Source: Stenotrophomonas indicatrix
Lineage (GTDB): Bacteria; Pseudomonadota; Gammaproteobacteria; Xanthomonadales; Xanthomonadaceae
Assembly (NCBI GenBank): GCA_041545745.1
Contig: CP168152.1
Coordinates: 1,548,001 to 1,612,000, forward strand
DNA length: 64,000 bases
Reading direction: 5' to 3'
Under the pieces are notes generated by a model. That model saw nothing but the letters and a program-made list of their open reading frames with translations. It was not told where the DNA came from and did not search any database. Below are positions 7,550 through 16,966 of the stretch, piece after piece. A program made the translations under genes and the position numbers. How positions within the stretch are numbered: position 1 is the stretch's first letter; each line of letters starts with the position of its first letter.

Positions 7550-8836
7550 CTAGAACCGGAACAGAACAGTCGCCGCATGCAGCAGCAGCCCGATCAGGCC
7601 GCCCACCAGGGTGCCGTTGAAGCGGATGAACTGCAGGTCGCGGCCCACGCTCAGTTCCAGCTGTTCGACCAGGTGGCGTTCGTCCCAGCTCTTCACGGTC
7701 TGCGCGATATGGGCGGTGACGCCCTCGCGCAGGCGCCCGGTGAGGCGCTGCGCGCCTTCCAGCAGGTGCTGGTTCAATGCCTCGCGCAATGCCGGGTCCG
7801 ATTGCAGGCTGTCACCCAGCGAGGCCAGGCTGCGCTGCAGGTGACCGACCAGTGCCGAGTCCTCGCGCTGCAGATCGCCGCGCAGGCTGGCATGGATGCG
7901 CGACCACAGGCCCTGTACGTACTCCTGCAGGGCAGGATGGTCGATCATTTCCTGCTTGAGCTGCTCGATGCGCTCGGCCAGTGCCGGGTCTTCGCGCAGG
8001 CGCTGCACGTAGTTGCCCAGCCACTGCTCGTAATCCTGGCGCAGCGGATGCTGCGGCTCCGCCAGCACCTGCTGCAGTTCTTCCAGCACCGCCCCGGCCA
8101 GGCGTTCGGCAAGGTTGTCGCCGATCTCATCGATCGGCTTGATCCAGTTCACCGTGCTCGACAGCGTCGGCCATTCGCGCTGGATGTAGCGCACGATCAG
8201 CTGCGAGGCGCGTTCCTTCACTTCCGGCTGCTCCAGCCAGCGCCCCAACCGTTGCAGGCCTTCGTCCAGCACCCGCTGGTGGCGGCCATCGGCGGTCAGC
8301 AGGCCCAGCAGTTCGCCGGCGGTGGCCGCGGCATTCCACTGCCGCAACTGCTGCACCACGAAGCTGTGCAGCTGCCGCCGCACCGCCGCTTCATCAAAGA
8401 AGTCCAGCGCCTGCAATGCCCAGCCACGGGCCATGTCGGCCAGCATCCTTGACCGTGCGGGATCGGCCAGCCAGCTGCCGAGGCGGCTGGCCGGGTCGAA
8501 CACCTGCAGCTTGGCTAGCAGCACCGTCGGTTCCAGGAACTGGTCGCGCACGAACAGGGCCAGGCTGTCACCGATGCGTTCCTTGCTGCGCGGAATGATC
8601 GCCGTATGCGGAATCGGCAGGCCCATCGGCCGCCGGAACAGGGCGACCACCGCGAACCAGTCCGCGAGTGCGCCGACCGCGGCGGCCTCGCAGAAGGCCG
8701 AGACCCAGGCCCAGATGCCGCGCTCGCCCTGCCAGTGGCTGACCGCGAAACCGGCCAGCATCAGCAGCAGCAGGCCAAGGGCGAGGGCTTTCAGGCGCCG
8801 CAGCTGAGCGCGGCGCGGATCGATGGCAGACGTCAT
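7550..8836 (-). CDS. DUF445 family membrane protein (YjiN-like)
   Basis: 428-aa DUF445 protein. An N-terminal membrane helix (LALGLLLLMLAGFAVSHW) and a second hydrophobic stretch (WVSAFCEAAAVGALADWFAVVALF) precede the conserved motif LFRRPMGLPIPHTAIIPRSK. A long, mostly helical Glu/Arg/Gln-rich domain and a C-terminal membrane segment (GTLVGGLIGLLLHAATVLF) follow. Family members are inner-membrane proteins of unknown biochemical role. No operon partners; transcribed towards the receptor remnant from a start next to a GTAG palindrome pair. Confidence 0.85.
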   Translation of the reverse strand: MTSAIDPRRAQLRRLKALALGLLLLMLAGFAVSHWQGERGIWAWVSAFCEAAAVGALADWFAVVALFRRPMGLPIPHTAIIPRSKERIGDSLALFVRDQFLEPTVLLAKLQVFDPASRLGSWLADPARSRMLADMARGWALQALDFFDEAAVRRQLHSFVVQQLRQWNAAATAGELLGLLTADGRHQRVLDEGLQRLGRWLEQPEVKERASQLIVRYIQREWPTLSSTVNWIKPIDEIGDNLAERLAGAVLEELQQVLAEPQHPLRQDYEQWLGNYVQRLREDPALAERIEQLKQEMIDHPALQEYVQGLWSRIHASLRGDLQREDSALVGHLQRSLASLGDSLQSDPALREALNQHLLEGAQRLTGRLREGVTAHIAQTVKSWDERHLVEQLELSVGRDLQFIRFNGTLVGGLIGLLLHAATVLFRF

Positions 8837-8876
8837 GCCCGAAGTCTACCCGCCACTGAATGATGCCGACGCATCG

Positions 8877-8944
8877 GTAGCGCCGGGCCATGCCCGGCGG
8901 CTTTTCAGAGCCCGCTGCGCTCGCCGGGCATGGCCCGGCGCTAC
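8877..8944. repeat. Facing pair of GTAG palindromes
   Basis: GTAGCGCCGGGCCATGCCCG with its continuation, then a reversed copy ending CATGGCCCGGCGCTAC, 68 bp in all. It lies between the DUF445 start and the end of the ParB-like gene. This head-to-head arrangement is typical of dimeric REP elements. Confidence 0.8.
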
Positions 8945-8951
8945 CCATCCG

Positions 8952-9836
8952 TTACAGCGCTTCCAGCTGCTTGCGCAGATGGGCCAGCTGTGCGCGCAGG
9001 GTATCGTTCTCGCGGGTCAGGTTCACCACGCGACGGCGCAGCGCCGGGGCATCCTCGCCCAGCTGCTCCAGCGCAGCCAGCACCTCGGCATCGCGGCTGG
9101 CGATCTCATCCTCGTTGGCTTCTTCGAAGTCCATTTCCGGCGACTCCGTTTCCGGCTTCGGCGCGCGCGGCTTGCGCTTGGACTCGCGCACACGCTTTGC
9201 AGCCTGCTTCAGTTCATCCTTGCCACCGGCGGCAGCGGCGCGCTGCTCTTCTTCCGGCAGGTCGGCCACGGCAGCGGCGGCGCTGATCGAGATCATGCCG
9301 GCCTTCACCGCTTCCACCACCTCGGCCGCGGCCTGGGCGTGGATGCGCTCGATCATGCCGACCTGGCTGGTGCTCAGCTTGGCTTCGCGGGCCAGTTCGG
9401 CGCGGCTGATCTTCGGCACTGGCTCCCACGGCGGGCTGTCTTCGCCGGCCTCATCGGCAGGCTCGGCGGTGCCATCGCTTTCGCGCTGCAGCTGCGCCTG
9501 CTCGACCTGCTTGCGCGCGGACAGGATGTCGCGCTTGCGCAGGGCCAATACGCCGCGCTGGAAATCGGAGACGCTGCGCCGGCCCAGGTGCTGCTCGATC
9601 ATCCACAGGTGCACGTCTTCCATGCTCTGGAAGCGGGTGTTCTGCACGGTGTTGAACGGCAGGCCGTGCTTCTGGCAGATGCCGTAACGGTTGTGCCCAT
9701 CCACCAGCACCTCGCCCCACAGCACCAGCGCATCACGGCAGCCTTCGGCGAGGATGCTGCGCTCCAGCGCTTCGTGTTCGTCCGCGGTGAGCGGGTCGAT
9801 GTAGGCCTTGAGTTCTTCTTTGACGACGATGTTCAT
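8952..9836 (-). CDS. ParB-like N-terminal domain protein
   Basis: 294-aa protein related to plasmid replication/partition ParB-like proteins. The N terminus has the ParB-type nucleotide-binding region (ALVLWGEVLVDGHNRYGIC), a middle section resembles a helix-turn-helix segment (SRAELAREAKLSTSQVGMIE), an acidic/Lys-rich linker follows, and the C terminus is a probable coiled coil (RRVVNLTRENDTLRAQLAHL). It is not the chromosomal ParB: no parA neighbour and the GERRxRA motif is absent. The target is unknown. I prefer Met3 (9836) as start, giving MNIVVKEELK; the ATG at 9842 adds two residues. Confidence 0.72.
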   Translation of the reverse strand: MNIVVKEELKAYIDPLTADEHEALERSILAEGCRDALVLWGEVLVDGHNRYGICQKHGLPFNTVQNTRFQSMEDVHLWMIEQHLGRRSVSDFQRGVLALRKRDILSARKQVEQAQLQRESDGTAEPADEAGEDSPPWEPVPKISRAELAREAKLSTSQVGMIERIHAQAAAEVVEAVKAGMISISAAAAVADLPEEEQRAAAAGGKDELKQAAKRVRESKRKPRAPKPETESPEMDFEEANEDEIASRDAEVLAALEQLGEDAPALRRRVVNLTRENDTLRAQLAHLRKQLEAL

Positions 9837-9899
9837 GGGCACGGCAACGGACAGGAGCGGAACCGCCCATTGTACCCGCTCGCCACCTTCGTCCCGGCC

Positions 9900-11252
9900 T
9901 CAGGCGGTGGCCCGGATCATCTCGCCCAGGGTGCCGGTGATCTGGTCGATCTGTGCCTTGTCCACGATCAGCGGCGGTGACAACGCGATGATGTCGCCGG
10001 TACAGCGCACCAGCAGGCGCCCGTCATGGAAGCAACGGCGGAACACCTCGTAGCCACGGCTGCCGGGGGCGTCCTTGCGCGGCGCCAGCTCCACCGCACC
10101 GACCAGGCCGAAGTTGCGGATGTCGATCACGTTCGGCAGCCCCTGCAGGTCGTGCAGGCCCTCCTGCCAGTACTCACCCAGTTCGATCGCACGCTCGAAC
10201 AGTCGTTCCTCGGCGTAGACGTCCAGTGTGGCCAGCGCCGCCGCGCAGGCCAAGGGGTGGCCCGAATAGGTATAGCCATGGAAAAGCTCGATGGCCTGTG
10301 GCGGACCCTGCATGAAGCTGGCATGCACGCTGTCGCCGACCAGCACGCCACCCAGCGGCACCGCGCCGTTGCTGGCGCCCTTGGCGAAGGTCAGCAGATC
10401 CGGGGTGACCCCGAAACGCTGTGCGGCGAACGCCATGCCGACCCGGCCGAACCCGGTGATGACTTCATCGAACACCAGCAGGATGCCGTGCTGGTCGCAG
10501 ATCTCACGCAGGCGCTGCAGATACCCCGGTGCCGGCAGGATCACACCGGCCGACCCAGCAATGGGCTCGACGAACACCGCGGCAATGGTGGAGGGATCGT
10601 GCAGGGCGATCAGCCGTTCCAGATCGTCGGCCAGCTCGGCTCCCTGACGCGGCAGCCCCTTGCTGAAGGCATTGCGTGACAGGTCCAGCGTGTGCCGCAG
10701 GTAGTCCACGCCGCCCAGCTGCAGGCCGAACTGGCGGCGGTTGTTGGGCAGCCCGCCCAACGCCATACCGCCGAAGCCGACCCCGTGGTAGGCCTTCTCG
10801 CGGCTGATGAAACGCGTGCGCTGGCCCTCGCCACGCAGGCGATGGTGGGCCAGCACGATCTTCATCGCCGAATCCACCGCCTCCGAGCCCGAGCTGGTGA
10901 AGAACACGTGGTTGAGCCCGGCCGGGGCCAGCGCCGCCAGTCGCTGCGCCAGGGCGAAGGCCGGCGGCGAACCCATCTGGAAGGCGGGCGAATAATCGAG
11001 CGTGGCGGCCTGCTCGGCGATCGCGTCGACGATGCGCCGGCGCGCGTGCCCTGCATTGCAGCACCACAGGCCAGCGGTGCCATCGAGGATGACGCGCCCA
11101 TCCACGTCCTCGTAGTGCATGCCCTCGGCACGTACCAGCATGCGCGGCGCGCCCTTGTACTGGCGGTTGGCAGTGAACGGCATCCAGTACGCGTCCAGTG
11201 AATCGGGGCGCTGGGTGGCCAGGTCGTGCAGGTCGCTTGCAAGGGGTTTCAT
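9900..11252 (-). CDS. Class III omega-amino acid:pyruvate aminotransferase (BauA-like)
   Basis: PLP-dependent aminotransferase of 450 aa. The N-terminal AYWMPFTANRQYKGAPRML region matches omega-amino acid (beta-alanine):pyruvate aminotransferases. PLP-site features are FFTSSGSEAVDSAMK, VFDEVITGFGRVG and the lysine in LTFAKGASNGAVPLGG, expected to form the Schiff base. Family members deaminate beta-alanine and sometimes GABA or mono-/diamines, using pyruvate as acceptor. Because it is divergent from puuC and no gabT-like gene occurs in the window, I infer it supplies the GABA (or putrescine) transamination step of polyamine degradation; the substrate is unproven. Start ATG at 11252. Confidence 0.83.
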   Translation of the reverse strand: MKPLASDLHDLATQRPDSLDAYWMPFTANRQYKGAPRMLVRAEGMHYEDVDGRVILDGTAGLWCCNAGHARRRIVDAIAEQAATLDYSPAFQMGSPPAFALAQRLAALAPAGLNHVFFTSSGSEAVDSAMKIVLAHHRLRGEGQRTRFISREKAYHGVGFGGMALGGLPNNRRQFGLQLGGVDYLRHTLDLSRNAFSKGLPRQGAELADDLERLIALHDPSTIAAVFVEPIAGSAGVILPAPGYLQRLREICDQHGILLVFDEVITGFGRVGMAFAAQRFGVTPDLLTFAKGASNGAVPLGGVLVGDSVHASFMQGPPQAIELFHGYTYSGHPLACAAALATLDVYAEERLFERAIELGEYWQEGLHDLQGLPNVIDIRNFGLVGAVELAPRKDAPGSRGYEVFRRCFHDGRLLVRCTGDIIALSPPLIVDKAQIDQITGTLGEMIRATA

Positions 11253-11405
11253 GCCGGCTCCGTCGGGTCCGATGGTTGCGACTCTAGCGCAGCCGCGTCA
11301 CGGATCTGTCGCCAGGCAGGGCCCGGCGCTACCGGAATACGCACGTCACGACCCGGTCGCGGCCGCGTCGGTATAACGGCGGACAGTCGATACGCGGAGG
11401 ACCCC

Positions 11406-12902
11406 ATGACCCACTTCCCCGACCGCAGCCACTGGCAGGCCCTGTCCTGCCGCGTGGCGATTCCCGGCCAAGCGTTCATCGATGGCCGCTACGTGGATGC
11501 CGCCGGCGGCGCGCGTTTTGATTGCATCAGCCCGATCGACGGGCGCGTACTGGGCGCAGTGGCCGACTGTGATGCGCAGGACGTTGAGCGTGCAGTGGCC
11601 TCGGCGCGCCGCGCGTTCGAAGCAGGCCACTGGTCGCAGGCCAGCCCCGCCCATCGCAAGCGCGTGCTGCTGGCGCTGGCCGCGCTGGTGGAGACGCATG
11701 CCGATGAGCTGGCCCTGCTGGAAACGCTGGACATGGGCAAGCCGATCCGCGATGCGCGCCGCATCGACCTGCCCGGCGTGGTGCGCTGCCTGACCTGGAC
11801 CGCCGAGGCGGTGGACAAGCTGTACGGTGAAATCGCGCCCACCGGCCCGCACGAGCTGGGCCTGGTCACGCGCGAGGCCGCGGGCGTGGTGGCGGCCATC
11901 GTGCCGTGGAATTTTCCGTTGTTGATGGCCTGCTGGAAGATCGCGCCGGCATTGGCGATGGGAAACTCGGTGGTGCTGAAGCCCTCCGAGCGCTCGCCGC
12001 TGAGTGCGTTGCGGCTGGCCGCACTGGCGGCCGAAGCGGGATTGCCCGAGGGCGTGCTCAACGTGTTGCCCGGCCACGGTTCACGCGTGGGCGAACCGCT
12101 TGCCCTGCACATGGATGTAGATGTGCTTGCCTTCACCGGTTCCACCGCTACCGGCGCCAGGTTGCTGGAGTACGCCGGTCGTTCCAACCTCAAGCGGGTC
12201 TGGCTGGAATGCGGTGGCAAGAGCCCGCATGTGGTGTTTGCCGATGCGCCGGACCTGGATGCGGCCGCCAAGGGCGTGGCGCAGGGTATCTTCTTCAACC
12301 AGGGGGAAGTCTGCACGGCCGGTTCGCGGTTGCTGGTGCAGCGTTCGATCCGCGATGACTTCGTGCACCAGGTGGTCGCTTACGGCCAGCGCATGCAACC
12401 CTGCCATCCGCTGGAGGCAGATGCGCCGATGGGCGCGCTGGTCGATGCCGCGCATGTGGACAAGGTGCTGGCCGACATCGCCCGGGCCGAAACCGATGGC
12501 GCGCGCCTGCTGCTGGGCGGCCAACGCGCCGAGGTGGAGGCGGGTGGTTGCTATGTGCAGCCGACGGTGTTCGACCAGGTGCGGCCCGAGCAGGCGCTGG
12601 CCCGCGAGGAAGTGTTCGGCCCCGTGCTGGCGGTGCTTGGCTTCGACGACGAAGCCGAGGCCGTGCGCCTGGCCAACGACAGCCGCTACGGGCTGGCCGC
12701 CGGCCTGTGGACGCGGGATCTCGGTCGCGCCCATCGCGTAGCCCGTCAGCTGCGTGCGGGCAGCGTGTGGGTGAACGGCTGGGACGGCGGTGACATGACG
12801 GCGCCATTTGGGGGCTACAAGCAGTCCGGGAACGGCCGCGATAAATCGCTGCATGCCTTCGACAAGTACAGCGAGATGAAGGCCACCTGGATCCAGCTGT
12901 GA
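11406..12902 (+). CDS. puuC: Gamma-glutamyl-gamma-aminobutyraldehyde dehydrogenase
   Basis: NAD(P)-dependent aldehyde dehydrogenase of 498 aa that would oxidise gamma-glutamyl-gamma-aminobutyraldehyde, the product of PuuB, to gamma-glutamyl-GABA. Family motifs: VPWNFPLLMACWKIAPALA, FTGSTATG, the general base Glu in LECGGKSP, the nucleophile Cys in NQGEVCTAGSRL and the cofactor-side EEVFGPV. The start ATG at 11406 follows GCGGAGGA; the longer frame from 11226 runs over the divergent aminotransferase promoter and was rejected. A TATAAC hexamer at 11372 is a possible -10. Assignment to PuuC rests on sequence resemblance plus puuB, puuD and puuA nearby. Confidence 0.85.
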   Translation: MTHFPDRSHWQALSCRVAIPGQAFIDGRYVDAAGGARFDCISPIDGRVLGAVADCDAQDVERAVASARRAFEAGHWSQASPAHRKRVLLALAALVETHADELALLETLDMGKPIRDARRIDLPGVVRCLTWTAEAVDKLYGEIAPTGPHELGLVTREAAGVVAAIVPWNFPLLMACWKIAPALAMGNSVVLKPSERSPLSALRLAALAAEAGLPEGVLNVLPGHGSRVGEPLALHMDVDVLAFTGSTATGARLLEYAGRSNLKRVWLECGGKSPHVVFADAPDLDAAAKGVAQGIFFNQGEVCTAGSRLLVQRSIRDDFVHQVVAYGQRMQPCHPLEADAPMGALVDAAHVDKVLADIARAETDGARLLLGGQRAEVEAGGCYVQPTVFDQVRPEQALAREEVFGPVLAVLGFDDEAEAVRLANDSRYGLAAGLWTRDLGRAHRVARQLRAGSVWVNGWDGGDMTAPFGGYKQSGNGRDKSLHAFDKYSEMKATWIQL

Positions 12903-12935
12903 CGGCGCGCTTGCCGTGCGGCTCAGCGCGCTTCT

Positions 12936-12965
12936 GTAGAGCCGAGCCCATGCTCGGCTGCTCTT
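12936..12965. repeat. GTAG palindrome
   Basis: GTAGAGCCGAGCCCATGCTC with its continuation CGGCTGCTCT, a monomeric GTAG element after puuC. A bare GTAG half-unit follows at 12975. The same stem sequence appears at 30314. Confidence 0.75.
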
Positions 12966-12990
12966 CGCTCTTCTGTAGATACCGTGTCGC

Positions 12991-13647
12991 CTACCTGCAG
13001 CGTGCGCTCACCTGCAGCACCGCCGCACGCAGCTGATCCCGGTAGGCTTCATCGACGGCATTCTGGAAATAGTCCATGTCCTGCTTGCCCAGCTCGCACG
13101 GGTCGACGATGTATCCGGGGGGCCACAAACCCAGCAACTGGGCCACACCATGCACGATCTGCTCCGGGGTCATCTGCCGGCGGATGCGGAAGTAGTTGCG
13201 GCGTGGCGCGAACGCCGGGTGCACCTCGCGGCGGCCGATCAGGCGCGGCGTCACGCCGGCTGCGCTGATGCCGTCACCGCCATCGATGCTGTCCGCCGGC
13301 AGTCCCAGGTTCAGCGGGGCGGCAGGCTGCACTTCTTCGACGGCGGACTCCAGGCGGTTCGTCCGTACAACTGGTGCTGCGTGTGGCGCGATCGGCGCGG
13401 CAGGGCGCGTCATCGACGCGACGGGGAGGGCATGGTGCTGCGGGATCGGATCAGATTCCTCCGGTGGCAGCCAGCGCAACGAAATCCGTGGCCCGTCGTC
13501 GCTACGCAGTTCGATCCGGCCGCTGCCCAGCAGCCACAGCGCCAGCACGCCATGCACCAGCAGCACCACCAGCCAGGCCGCCAAGCGCGGCACCTTCGGG
13601 GAATCGGACCACGGCAACGCGACTGCAGCCATCGGCAAGGCATCCAT
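12991..13647 (-). CDS. Conserved hypothetical single-pass membrane protein
   Basis: I do not recognise a named family. With start at 13647 (MDALPMAAVALPW) the protein is 218 aa: a short cytoplasmic leader, one membrane helix (LAAWLVVLLVHGVLALWLL), a Pro/Ala-rich stretch and a C-terminal periplasmic domain with two Cys (DPCELGKQDMD and SARCR). The layout recalls TonB-like or cell-envelope proteins but no signature is visible. A start at 13632 is also possible; the longer frame to 13734 overlaps the MHS transporter's leader and is unlikely. Divergent from the transporter. Confidence 0.6.
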   Translation of the reverse strand: MDALPMAAVALPWSDSPKVPRLAAWLVVLLVHGVLALWLLGSGRIELRSDDGPRISLRWLPPEESDPIPQHHALPVASMTRPAAPIAPHAAPVVRTNRLESAVEEVQPAAPLNLGLPADSIDGGDGISAAGVTPRLIGRREVHPAFAPRRNYFRIRRQMTPEQIVHGVAQLLGLWPPGYIVDPCELGKQDMDYFQNAVDEAYRDQLRAAVLQVSARCR

Positions 13648-13779
13648 GCGGGAACCGGTGGCGCAGCCTAGCGGGCGGCTGGAAAAATTTCGTTGGCATC
13701 GGTCTCGGCTGAAACCATCGCCCCGTACAGCCACTGCCCCGTGGCAGAATCGGTCGATCCGCCGTTACCCGCCTTGCCG

Positions 13780-15060
13780 ATGTCGACGATCACCGCTGCC
13801 GCGCCACCCGTGAATTCTCCCCGCCGTGTCCTGCTGGCCAGCCTGATCGGCACCACCATCGAGTTCTTCGACTTCTACATCTACGCCACCGCCGCGGTGC
13901 TGGTGTTCCCGCACCTGTTCTTCCCGGAAAGCAGCGACCAGGCAGCATTGCTGCAGTCCCTGGCCACCTTCGCAGTGGCCTTCATCGCGCGCCCGGTCGG
14001 CTCGGCGGTGTTCGGCCACTTCGGTGACCGCATCGGCCGCAAGGCCACCCTGGTGGCCGCACTGCTGACCATGGGCCTGTCCACGGTCGCCATCGGCCTG
14101 TTGCCGACCCACGCGCAGATCGGCCTATGGGCACCAGCGCTGCTGGCCCTGTGCCGCTTCGGTCAGGGTCTGGGCCTGGGCGGCGAGTGGGGTGGGGCGG
14201 TGCTGCTTGCCACCGAGAACGCGCCGCCGGGCAAGCGCGCCTGGTACGGCATGTTCCCGCAGTTGGGTGCACCGATCGGCTTCCTGCTGTCAGCGGGCAT
14301 CTTCCTGCTGCTCGGTCGCTGGCTGGGCCAGGACGATTTCCTGCAATGGGGCTGGCGCATTCCGTTCGTGGCCAGCGCGCTGCTGGTCGGCCTGGGCCTG
14401 TGGGTGCGCCTGAACATCCACGAGACGCCGGATTTCAAGCGCGCGCTGGAGCGCAAGGCGCCGGTGCGTCTGCCGATGTGGACCGTGCTGCGCGACCATC
14501 CGCTGCCGATGCTGCTGGGCACGCTGGGTGCGTTCGCCACCTTCGTGCTGTTCTACCTGATGACGGTGTTCAGCCTCGGCCACGGCACCGCCGTGCTCGG
14601 CTACAGCCGCGAGCAGTTCCTGCTGATGCAGATGGTGGCGATGCTGTTCTTCGCCGCCGGCATCCCGCTGTCGGCACGTTACGGCGACCGCTGGGGCACC
14701 CGCCGCACGATGGCCATCGCCAGTCTGCTGATCATCGGCTTCGGTGTGCTGTTCGCACCGCTGTTCCAGCCCGGCAGCCCGTGGCTGGTGCTGACGTTCC
14801 TGTGCCTGGGCCTGTTCCTGATGGGGCTGACCTACGGCCCCTGCGGTACCTTCCTGGCCGAGATCTACCCGGTGGAAGTGCGCTACACCGGAGCCTCGCT
14901 GTCGTTCAACCTGGCGGGCATTCTTGGTGCAGCTCCGGCGCCGTACCTGGCTACCTGGCTGGCCGAGCGCTACGGGCTGGTCGCGGTCGGCTACTACCTG
15001 TGCCTGACCGCGGTGATCACGTTGTGTGCACTGCTGGCGCTGCAGCGCCGCCAGCGCTGA
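13780..15060 (+). CDS. MFS transporter, metabolite:H+ symporter (MHS) family
   Basis: 426-aa major facilitator with 12 predicted helices. Family signatures: loop 2-3 GDRIGRKATL, helix-5 GLGLGGEWGGAVLLATE and loop 8-9 GDRWGTRRTM. The first helix TTIEFFDFYIYATAAVLVFP is typical of the ProP/ShiA/KgtP MHS branch, which imports compatible solutes or organic acids with protons. The substrate cannot be told from sequence. ATG at 13780 gives MSTITAAAPP; an upstream in-frame start would place translation over the divergent gene's leader. It ends exactly next to the convergent hemerythrin gene, without a gap. Confidence 0.85.
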   Translation: MSTITAAAPPVNSPRRVLLASLIGTTIEFFDFYIYATAAVLVFPHLFFPESSDQAALLQSLATFAVAFIARPVGSAVFGHFGDRIGRKATLVAALLTMGLSTVAIGLLPTHAQIGLWAPALLALCRFGQGLGLGGEWGGAVLLATENAPPGKRAWYGMFPQLGAPIGFLLSAGIFLLLGRWLGQDDFLQWGWRIPFVASALLVGLGLWVRLNIHETPDFKRALERKAPVRLPMWTVLRDHPLPMLLGTLGAFATFVLFYLMTVFSLGHGTAVLGYSREQFLLMQMVAMLFFAAGIPLSARYGDRWGTRRTMAIASLLIIGFGVLFAPLFQPGSPWLVLTFLCLGLFLMGLTYGPCGTFLAEIYPVEVRYTGASLSFNLAGILGAAPAPYLATWLAERYGLVAVGYYLCLTAVITLCALLALQRRQR

Positions 15061-15522
15061 TCAGCCGAAGAAGCGCTTGAGCGTGCGGCCCAGCCAGCCG
15101 CCGCTCTGGTGCTCGCGGGCGAACTGGTTCAGATGCTGCTTGACCTGTTCGGCATAGGCCTGGTCGTCGCCGCGGATGTGGTTGAACAGCCAGCGCGAGA
15201 GCATGGTGCGCAGCTCGTCACTGATGTCCTCACCGGCCTGGAAGCGCAGGCGATACTCGGCCACGCGCTTGATGAAGATTTCATGCACGCGCTTGTGCGC
15301 GGCGCAGAACGGATAGCCTGCTTCTTCCATCAGTTCTTCTTCGAATGCGAAGTGCGACATGGTGTAGTCCACCACCTCGTCGATCACTTCGCCCACCGCC
15401 GCACGCTGCAGGCTGGTCTGCGCCATGTGCAGGTGGTTGAGCATCTCGACGATGCGGCGGTGTTGCTGATCGATCACATCAATGCCGATGTTCAGATCGT
15501 CCTGCCAGACCAGTAGTGCCAT
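15061..15522 (-). CDS. Bacteriohemerythrin
   Basis: 153-aa single-domain hemerythrin, a di-iron four-helix protein that binds O2 (or NO) in the cytoplasm. The iron ligands are visible in order: His in [18 protein letters not shown], HxxxE in [12 protein letters not shown], HxxxH in [11 protein letters not shown], and HxxxxD in [11 protein letters not shown]-terminal basic extension follows. The start ATG at 15522 has a GGGGAGCC Shine-Dalgarno. It lies 85 bp downstream of, and in the same direction as, a GGDEF response regulator, so O2 or redox sensing may be linked to c-di-GMP output; that link is inference. Confidence 0.9.
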   Translation of the reverse strand: MALLVWQDDLNIGIDVIDQQHRRIVEMLNHLHMAQTSLQRAAVGEVIDEVVDYTMSHFAFEEELMEEAGYPFCAAHKRVHEIFIKRVAEYRLRFQAGEDISDELRTMLSRWLFNHIRGDDQAYAEQVKQHLNQFAREHQSGGWLGRTLKRFFG

Positions 15523-15607
15523 CCCCGGCTCCCCTTCATGCTGATGTCGGGGCCGACTGTAGAGGTGCCGCCCGCAGGCGGCGTTGATCTGGATCAAAGC
15601 ACGCCGG

Positions 15608-16966
15608 TCAGGACAGCGCAGCCTCACGCGGACGCAGTGGGTTGGCAACGGTGGTGCAGCTGACCCGGTTGCGGCCGCCGGCCTTGGCCAGGTACAGCTG
15701 GCGATCGGCCTCGGAAATCAGCCGGTGCAGCGCATCGCGTTGCGGCCGCAGGCAGCACAGGCCGATGCTGACCGTCATGCGCAGGGTGGCGCTGCCGATG
15801 TCCACTTCCAGCGCGGCGATGCGCTGGCGCAGCTCCTCGAAATAGAGCAACGCTTCGTCCTGTTCCATGTCCGGCACCAGCAGGCAGAATTCCTCACCGC
15901 CGAAGCGCGCGATCAGGTCCTGGCTGCGCGCGTGGTCGCCGACGGCACGGGCGACCGCACGCAGCGCATCGTCACCGGCTTCGTGGCCGTGGGTGTCGTT
16001 GATGTGTTTGAAATGGTCGATGTCGATCATCGCCACCGCCACGCACTGGCCATGCAGCTGCAGTTGCGGCAGCTGGCGCTGGCTCTGTTCCAGGAAGCAG
16101 CGGCGGTTGGGCAGGCCGGTGAGGAAATCGCGGGTGGCCAGGTCCTGCAGCGTACCGATCAGCTCCAGCTGGTCGACATTCTGCGAGACACGGCAGAAGA
16201 ACTCTTCGCGCGAGAAGGGCTTGCGCAGGAAGTCATTGGCGCCGTTCTTCAGGAAACGTGGGATCAACGACGCATCGGTATTGCCGGAAATGCCGATCAC
16301 CGCCACCTTGTCGCGCGAACGCAGGGTGCGCAGGCGGCGGGTGAACTCCACGCCCTGCATGCCCGGCATTTCCTGGTCGACCACGGCCAGGCGGATCGCC
16401 GGGTGCGCCTCGATCGCCGCCAGGCCTTCGCTGCCATCGGCCGCTTCGTACACCTCGTGGCCGTACATGCGCAGCAGGGCGGCGGCATAGCCACGCGCGG
16501 ACGGCGAGTCGTCCACCACCAGCGCGGCGATGCGCCGGTTGCGCTCCAGGCGCTGCACCAGCCACACCAAGTAGTCGATGCTGCCCGGGGTGTTCTTCAG
16601 CACGTAGTCGATGATCTGCTGCTGCAGCACACGCTTGCGCAGGTCCTCGTCATACACGCCGCTGACCACCACCGTCGGCAGGTTGCGCTTGAGGAAGAAC
16701 TCGACCACCGCGTCGCGGTCACCATCGGCCAGCACCAGCCCGGTCAGGACCAGGAACCAGCCGTCCTCGGCAGTGAGCAGGCGGTCGGCCTCGGCCAGCG
16801 AGCTGGCCACCACCACCGGCAGCTCCAGGCGCTGCTCGATTGCCTCGCGCAGCATGCCGGTGAACGCGCGCGAGTTTTCCACCAGCAGGATCCGCTGAGG
16901 CAGGGGATCGGTCAGGTCGCCATCCAGAGCGGCCTGCGACAGGACGGGCATGATGCGGTGGCTCAT
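15608..16966 (-). CDS. Response regulator with two REC domains and a GGDEF diguanylate cyclase
   Basis: PleD-like domain order: REC1, REC2, GGDEF (about 450 aa). REC2 has the acidic pair in [11 protein letters not shown], the phosphoacceptor Asp in [10 protein letters not shown] and a conserved Lys in [10 protein letters not shown]1 lacks a clear phosphoacceptor ([12 protein letters not shown] at that site). The cyclase domain is complete: [13 protein letters not shown] with [10 protein letters not shown] and [11 protein letters not shown], plus an RxxD inhibitory site (RSQD) exactly five residues before GGEEF. It should therefore make c-di-GMP under phosphorylation control with product inhibition. 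The start at 16966 is preferred; an in-frame ATG at 17029 adds a 21-residue leader. Confidence 0.9.
   Translation of the reverse strand: MSHRIMPVLSQAALDGDLTDPLPQRILLVENSRAFTGMLREAIEQRLELPVVVASSLAEADRLLTAEDGWFLVLTGLVLADGDRDAVVEFFLKRNLPTVVVSGVYDEDLRKRVLQQQIIDYVLKNTPGSIDYLVWLVQRLERNRRIAALVVDDSPSARGYAAALLRMYGHEVYEAADGSEGLAAIEAHPAIRLAVVDQEMPGMQGVEFTRRLRTLRSRDKVAVIGISGNTDASLIPRFLKNGANDFLRKPFSREEFFCRVSQNVDQLELIGTLQDLATRDFLTGLPNRRCFLEQSQRQLPQLQLHGQCVAVAMIDIDHFKHINDTHGHEAGDDALRAVARAVGDHARSQDLIARFGGEEFCLLVPDMEQDEALLYFEELRQRIAALEVDIGSATLRMTVSIGLCCLRPQRDALHRLISEADRQLYLAKAGGRNRVSCTTVANPLRPREAALS

Noticed and set aside
8877-8944. Intrinsic terminators at GTAG palindromes
   Set aside because: The palindromes have strong stems but no T-run, and many face both ways in intergenic DNA; classed as repeats.
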